Origin: Bacillota bacterium
Lineage (GTDB): Bacteria > Bacillota > Clostridia > Christensenellales > QAND01
Assembly: GCA_019415425.1 (NCBI GenBank)
Contig: DXZF01000300.1
Location: 1 to 9,985, forward strand
Reading direction: 5' to 3'
DNA: 9,985 bases
The notes under the pieces are model-generated. The model searched no databases. It saw only the letters and a list, made by a program, of their open reading frames with translations, and had not been told where the DNA came from. Within the stretch, counting starts at the first letter, position 1, and every line of letters starts with the position of its first letter. Positions 7,075 through 9,985 of this stretch are shown one piece after another. A program made the position numbers and the translations under genes.

Positions 7075-7236
7075 GAATGCGTAGGCGCTTTCCCCGGCAT
7101 GCAATCGCGGGCATTGGGGATGGACACATTGGGGGGTGCGCAGTTCCCCGGTCCCAACGGCCGGGGCGGGCGGCTGTGTCGGCCCGTCCTACAAAATGCG
7201 CGTTTAAAATCCCCGCCCTTGCACAAGATAGAGGTA

Positions 7237-7257
7237 CGGGCAGGATGCGCCTGCCCG
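7237..7257. repeat. short inverted repeat upstream of the fusion membrane protein gene
   Basis: CGGGCAGG (7237-7244) and CCTGCCCG (7250-7257) pair perfectly across a 5-base loop, 30 bases before the start codon and 15 before its ribosome site. No T run follows, so it is not a terminator. A weak promoter, TTGCAC (7219-7224) with CAGGAT (7241-7246) at 16 bases, would overlap it. It could be an operator or a leader hairpin. The rest of 7075-7287 shows nothing I can name. Confidence 0.35.
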
Positions 7258-7287
7258 ATACACCATCCATTGAGGAGCAGTGATCCC

Positions 7288-8097
7288 ATGCATGCATTCT
7301 GCAAAGCTTTTGTTCTTGGCGCCGTCTCATATCCGGCGCTGGAGCTTCTTGCGCGCAAGCGCACCCATCCCTCCATGGCCATTGCAGGCGGACTGAGCGT
7401 GGCGAGTGTCTACGCGATCAACAAGGCGCTCAAGGCCAAATCGTTGGCCACGCGCTGCATTACCAGCGCGGCGGCCGTCACCGCCATCGAGGGGGCCATA
7501 GGCTGCGCCGTCAACCGCCATCACACCATCTGGGACTATCGCCACATCCCCGGCAACTGGCGTGGACAGATCTGCCTGCCGTATACCGCGTGCTGGCTCA
7601 TGCTGTGTGCGCCGTTGTGCCTATTGTGGGGCCGTCAGTCCGAGGCGCCGGCGCCGCAGGCCGGCAAAGAGGCAAACCGCGAAGATACCTCCGCCCTGTT
7701 GCACTCGCTCTTTTCCTGCACGCAGATGGGGCACGACAATTGCGAAAAGCTGATGACCTACATTGAGGACGATGCATTTTACGACGTCGTGCGCAGCCAG
7801 CGCAGCGCCTACCGCCGCATGTTGCAAAAGGTAGAGGACGCTTTGCAGGAGGAGCCGGAGGGCAAAAGCGCGCTGCAAAAGGCCATGGCGCAGTGCATGA
7901 TCGGCCTGCAGACGCTCACGGACCGGTCCGCTTCGCACCTGGCCGAGATGATGCTGCAGGGCGGACTGATGGGCGTCGTGGAAGTGCAAAAGGCGCTACA
8001 CGCACACCCGCGCGCCTCGCTGCGCGCCAAACGGCTCTGTTCCATCTTCCTGCAGTTACAGCAGGATCATATGGAGGCGCTCAAATGCTTTCTCTGA
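7288..8097 (+). CDS. fusion of PF06541-type membrane domain and clostridial four-helix domain
   Basis: This 269-residue protein has two parts in one uninterrupted frame. Residues about 10-115 are hydrophobic and match the PF06541 family (annotated as putative ABC-transporter type IV): YPALELLARKRTHPSMAIAGG (near 15-35) and WDYRHIPGN-WRGQICLPY (82-99) with a following membrane helix. After a polar, Pro/Ala-rich linker (about 117-133), residues 134-269 form a soluble helical domain with QMGHDNCEKL (146-155), a central SASHLAEMMLQGGLMGV (214-230) and a C-terminal helix. That second part resembles stand-alone clostridial proteins of about 140 residues that carry SxSHIAEMMIQGS; this comparison is from memory. 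The ATG at 7288 has GAGGAG about 10 bases upstream. The frame is open back to 7054, but that start lies inside the preceding terminator. The DUF606 gene begins 27 bases downstream, so the two are probably one operon. Function is unknown. Confidence 0.85.
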   Translation: MHAFCKAFVLGAVSYPALELLARKRTHPSMAIAGGLSVASVYAINKALKAKSLATRCITSAAAVTAIEGAIGCAVNRHHTIWDYRHIPGNWRGQICLPYTACWLMLCAPLCLLWGRQSEAPAPQAGKEANREDTSALLHSLFSCTQMGHDNCEKLMTYIEDDAFYDVVRSQRSAYRRMLQKVEDALQEEPEGKSALQKAMAQCMIGLQTLTDRSASHLAEMMLQGGLMGVVEVQKALHAHPRASLRAKRLCSIFLQLQQDHMEALKCFL

Positions 8098-8124
8098 TCT
8101 CCCATTGACATGTTGAGGTGAAAA

Positions 8125-8556
8125 ATGATCGGATTTATCATGAGTATCATTGCCGGTGCCGCCATGAGCATTCAGGGCGTGATGAACACGCGGCTGAGCG
8201 AGGGTATCGGTCTATACGAATCCAACGCCTTTGTACAGGGCACGGCGTTTGTGCTCTCGCTCATCGCCATGTTTCTCCTCGGGCACGGCAACTTCAAGGC
8301 GCTGGGGCAGGTCAACAAATTGTACTGGTTGGGAGGCGTGTTGGGCCTTGTCATCACACTGACCGTCATGGTGGGCATCCAAAATCTGAGCCCCACCATC
8401 GCCATCTCCGTCATCCTGATTTCCCAGCTCATCGTCGCCGCTCTCATCGACGCCTTTGGCCTGTTGGGGGCGGAGAAGGTCGCGTTTCACTGGACCAAAT
8501 TCGTGGGCGTAGCGCTGATGATCGGCGGCGTCGTGGTATTCAAACTCAGATCCTGA
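8125..8556 (+). CDS. DUF606 (YdcZ-type) DMT-superfamily small membrane protein
   Basis: This 143-residue, very hydrophobic protein has about five membrane segments (near 3-20, 36-53, 67-85, 90-110 and 124-140). It matches PF04657/DUF606: an N-terminal SIQGVMNTRL, WLGGVLGLVI (68-77), and SQLIVAALIDAFGLLGAEK (100-118) followed by a last helix GVALMIGGVVVF. Members are half-size relatives of the drug/metabolite transporter superfamily and presumably work as dimers or pairs; substrates are mostly unknown. Paired or fused copies are common in this family, but here there is one copy. AGGTGA lies just before the ATG at 8125. The 27-base gap after the fusion protein gene points to co-transcription. 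What it moves cannot be told from the sequence. Confidence 0.9.
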   Translation: MIGFIMSIIAGAAMSIQGVMNTRLSEGIGLYESNAFVQGTAFVLSLIAMFLLGHGNFKALGQVNKLYWLGGVLGLVITLTVMVGIQNLSPTIAISVILISQLIVAALIDAFGLLGAEKVAFHWTKFVGVALMIGGVVVFKLRS

Positions 8557-8567
8557 CGGGTCCCGGC

Positions 8568-8595
8568 GCGCAGCCATGTAAGCACGTGGCTGCGC
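8568..8595. repeat. hairpin after the DUF606 gene, possible weak terminator
   Basis: A 9-bp perfect stem, GCGCAGCCA with TGGCTGCGC, encloses a 10-base loop and begins 12 bases after the stop codon. It is placed like a terminator, but no T run follows on either strand, so its role is uncertain. Confidence 0.4.
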
Positions 8596-8648
8596 ATTGC
8601 CCGATGCCGTTTGCCCATCGCCGGTTGCGGATTCTTGGCACCTTTCAA

Positions 8649-8679
8649 TTGTAAACCATATTATAATTTTTATTGACAA
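8649..8679 (+). promoter_or_regulatory. candidate BirA (biotin repressor) operator upstream of bioY
   Basis: TTGTAAACC (8649-8657) is identical to the left half of the well-known BirA site. Thirteen bases later TTGACAA (8673-8679) is a 6-of-7 match to the inverted half TTTACAA. The right half overlaps the -35 box of the bioY promoter, where a repressor would block RNA polymerase. The spacing and the imperfect right half leave doubt; BirA control of bioY is established in many Firmicutes. Confidence 0.5.
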
Positions 8680-8701
8680 ACAAAAACTTCCCCTCTACAA
8701 T
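8673..8701 (+). promoter_or_regulatory. sigma-A promoter of bioY
   Basis: A consensus -35 TTGACA (8673-8678), a 17-base spacer, and -10 TACAAT (8696-8701, five of six) predict a start near 8708, about 28 bases before the bioY ATG. It is among the best promoters in the window. Confidence 0.85.
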
Positions 8702-8735
8702 AGGCCGCAAAAGATCCGCAAAGAGGGGTGTACCG

Positions 8736-9269
8736 ATGTCCTCCGATCGCCTGCGCAGATGGCTGCTCTGCGCGCTGTTTGCCGCGTTGACCGCCATCTG
8801 TTCCCAGATTCAGATCCCGCTGCCCATGGTGCCCATCAACCTTGCCCTGTTCGCCGTGCACCTGTGCGGCGCGCTGCTCGGCCCCCGCGACGGCGCGCTG
8901 AGCCTGGCGCTGTACATCTGCCTTGGCGCGATCGGCGTGCCGGTGTTCGCGGGGTTTTCGGGTGGCTTGGGGGTGTTGCTGGGCAAGACGGGCGGCTATG
9001 CCGTCGGCTACATCCTGTGCGCCGCCATCGTGGGCCTGTTGTGTCGAAAATGGCGCTCTTTCCCCCTGCAATGTATGGCCATGGCACTGGGTGCATTGGC
9101 CTGTTACGCCTTTGGCACGATCTGGTTCATGGCCGTCACACAGCTGGATCTGTGGACCAGTCTCGCATACTGTGTATGGCCGTTTCTGCCGGGCGATGTC
9201 GTCAAAATTCTGCTCGCCGCCTGGATGGCGCGCCGCCTTCGGCCGCACGTTCAGCGCAGCGGTCTGTGA
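8736..9269 (+). CDS. bioY: biotin transporter substrate-binding subunit BioY
   Basis: This 177-residue membrane protein is the S-component that captures biotin for an ECF-type uptake system. BioY hallmarks are visible: QIQIPLPMVPINLALFAV (24-41), GALLGPRDGALSLALY (45-60), LGAIGVPVFAGFSGGLGVL (63-81), GKTGGYAVGY (83-92) and the C-terminal PFLPGDVVK (149-157), which is the conserved P-x-D-x-x-K region. About six membrane helices are expected, and the length is typical. The ATG at 8736 was chosen because GAGGGGTG (8723-8730) precedes it; the open frame starts at 8673, but that first stretch is the promoter itself. No bioMN/ecfAAT genes are adjacent, so it probably uses a shared energising module encoded elsewhere. 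Repression by biotin through BirA is suggested by the upstream dyad. Confidence 0.95.
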   Translation: MSSDRLRRWLLCALFAALTAICSQIQIPLPMVPINLALFAVHLCGALLGPRDGALSLALYICLGAIGVPVFAGFSGGLGVLLGKTGGYAVGYILCAAIVGLLCRKWRSFPLQCMAMALGALACYAFGTIWFMAVTQLDLWTSLAYCVWPFLPGDVVKILLAAWMARRLRPHVQRSGL

Positions 9270-9449
9270 GCGTTGCCTGCGCTTGCTCTATTTCATTTGA
9301 CAAATGCCCCCCATTTGCGGGATTCCCTTTGCCCTGGCAGCGCCTTATGCGTCCCTTTCTGCCCGCACTTTTCTGTGCATCCTCCCTGCGCTTTTGCATT
9401 CGGCATACGCAATCGGCCGGAGTTCAAATGGCATGCAGCCGCAAACAGG

Positions 9450-9463
9450 CGAACATAGTTTCG
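9450..9463 (+). promoter_or_regulatory. candidate LexA/DinR (SOS) box upstream of uvrB
   Basis: CGAAC-ATAG-TTTCG matches 12 of 14 positions of the Bacillus-type SOS box CGAACRNRYGTTYG. It has GCGAA/TTCGC arms and lies 8 bases upstream of the uvrB -35. uvrB is a standard member of the Firmicute LexA regulon, which supports the call. One half-site is degenerate, so binding is probable but not proven. Confidence 0.6.
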
Positions 9464-9471
9464 CATTGTGG

Positions 9472-9499
9472 TTGAATTTATCGGGATTTTTGGTACAAT
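9472..9499 (+). promoter_or_regulatory. sigma-A promoter of uvrB
   Basis: -35 TTGAAT (9472-9477), a 16-base spacer and -10 TACAAT (9494-9499) lie 34 bases before the start codon, immediately downstream of the SOS-like box. The preceding stretch from 9270 to 9449 contains only a 6-bp inverted repeat (CAAATG/CATTTG, 9301-9317) and no gene I can support. Confidence 0.7.
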
Positions 9500-9533
9500 A
9501 CTGCACAGAGGACACAACCATAAGGAGAAGGAT

Positions 9534-9985
9534 ATGAAGCAGCAGCTCACAGGCACATTTCATATCAGGAGCGACTTTGAACCGCAGGGCGACCAGCCAC
9601 AGGCCATTGATGCGCTGGCGCGCGGCGTGGAGCGGGGCGATGAAGACCAGGTACTGTTGGGCGTGACCGGCAGCGGCAAGACCTTTACCATGGCCAAAGT
9701 CATCGAGCGCGTACAGCGGCCCACGCTGGTCATCGCGCACAACAAGACGTTGGCCGCACAGCTGTGCAGCGAGTTTCGGGAGTTCTTCCCCGACAGCGCG
9801 GTGGAATACTTTGTCAGCTACTACGATTATTACCAGCCCGAGGCATACATCCCGCAGAGCGACGTGTACATCGAAAAGACGTCCATGGTCAACGACGAGA
9901 TCGACAAGATGCGCCACAGCGCCACCAGCGCGCTCAACGAACGGCGCGATGTGATCATCGTGGCCAGCGTCTCGTGCATCTATGC
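9534..9985 (+). CDS. uvrB: excinuclease ABC subunit UvrB, 5' part only
   Basis: The first 150 residues of UvrB, the damage-verifying helicase-like subunit of nucleotide excision repair, are present; the gene runs off the window. Visible landmarks are [11 protein letters not shown] (15-25), the Walker A loop GVTGSGKT (43-50), [13 protein letters not shown] (65-77), the DNA-clamping beta-hairpin region [16 protein letters not shown] (92-107) and [19 protein letters not shown] up to VASVSCIY (143-150). The usual IEKD reads IEKT here (Thr116), a minor variation. The ATG at 9534 has AAGGAG 6 bases upstream. uvrA commonly follows in Firmicutes. SOS control is likely from the upstream box. Confidence 0.97.
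   Translation, partial: MKQQLTGTFHIRSDFEPQGDQPQAIDALARGVERGDEDQVLLGVTGSGKTFTMAKVIERVQRPTLVIAHNKTLAAQLCSEFREFFPDSAVEYFVSYYDYYQPEAYIPQSDVYIEKTSMVNDEIDKMRHSATSALNERRDVIIVASVSCIY

Noticed and set aside
7054..7287. Upstream extension of the fusion membrane protein frame
   Set aside because: The extension begins inside the terminator stem of the preceding gene and has no ribosome site. The start at 7288 has GAGGAG and begins like the family.
8568..8595. Hairpin after the DUF606 gene as a definite terminator
   Set aside because: The stem is good, but no T run follows on either strand, so it is listed only as a repeat with a possible role.
8597..9475. Plus-strand open frame of 292 codons overlapping bioY
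   Set aside because: It lies in another frame over bioY, runs through the bioY promoter and leader, and has no ribosome site or recognisable motif.
1..9985. Defence island, mobile element, CRISPR array, tRNA or rRNA
   Set aside because: No direct-repeat array, transposase or integrase motifs, cloverleaf or rRNA-like sequence was seen; the gene content is housekeeping and cofactor metabolism.

Overview
The window looks like a piece of a GC-rich Clostridia-type Firmicute chromosome. The evidence is strong AGGAGG-like ribosome binding sites, sigma-A promoters (TTGACA/17 bp/TAGGAT and TTGACA/17 bp/TACAAT), Rho-independent terminators with T runs, a membrane-anchored HtrA, a short-form ThiC, and small proteins and four-helix proteins that I associate with Clostridia. 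It contains ordinary chromosomal genes; I see no transposase, integrase, phage gene, CRISPR array, tRNA or rRNA.

Layout. (1) 1-702, minus: a DUF421/YetF-type membrane protein cut by the window edge. (2) 871-2139, plus: an HtrA/DegP-like membrane-anchored serine protease with one PDZ domain, ending at a strong bidirectional terminator (2192-2225) shared with the convergent thiamine operon. (3) 6775 down to 2269, minus: a thiamine operon in the order promoter, TPP riboswitch, intrinsic terminator, thiD, thiC, thiM, thiE, HAD phosphatase. The genes overlap or nearly abut. ThiC makes HMP-P, ThiD phosphorylates HMP and HMP-P, ThiM phosphorylates salvaged thiazole alcohol, ThiE joins the two halves to thiamine phosphate, and the last HAD enzyme may act on a phosphorylated intermediate. 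No thiazole-synthesis gene (thiG, thiH, thiS, thiF) is in the cluster. (4) 6851-7024, plus: a 57-residue conserved small protein, divergent from the thiamine operon, with its own terminator. (5) 7288-8556, plus: a two-gene unit with an unusual fusion of a PF06541-type membrane domain to a clostridial four-helix domain, followed by a DUF606 (YdcZ-type) small membrane protein. (6) 8736-9269, plus: bioY, the substrate-binding subunit of an ECF biotin transporter, behind a very good promoter overlapping a BirA-like inverted repeat. (7) 9534 to the end, plus: the start of uvrB behind a sigma-A promoter and a near-consensus LexA/DinR box.

The theme of the middle and right part is cofactor supply (thiamine and biotin), each gene set with its own recognisable regulatory signal. 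I found no convincing new multi-gene system. The least ordinary items are the membrane/four-helix fusion protein, a 21-bp dyad sitting on the -35 box of the thiamine operon in addition to its riboswitch, and the HAD enzyme at the end of that operon as a candidate thiamine-phosphate phosphatase.
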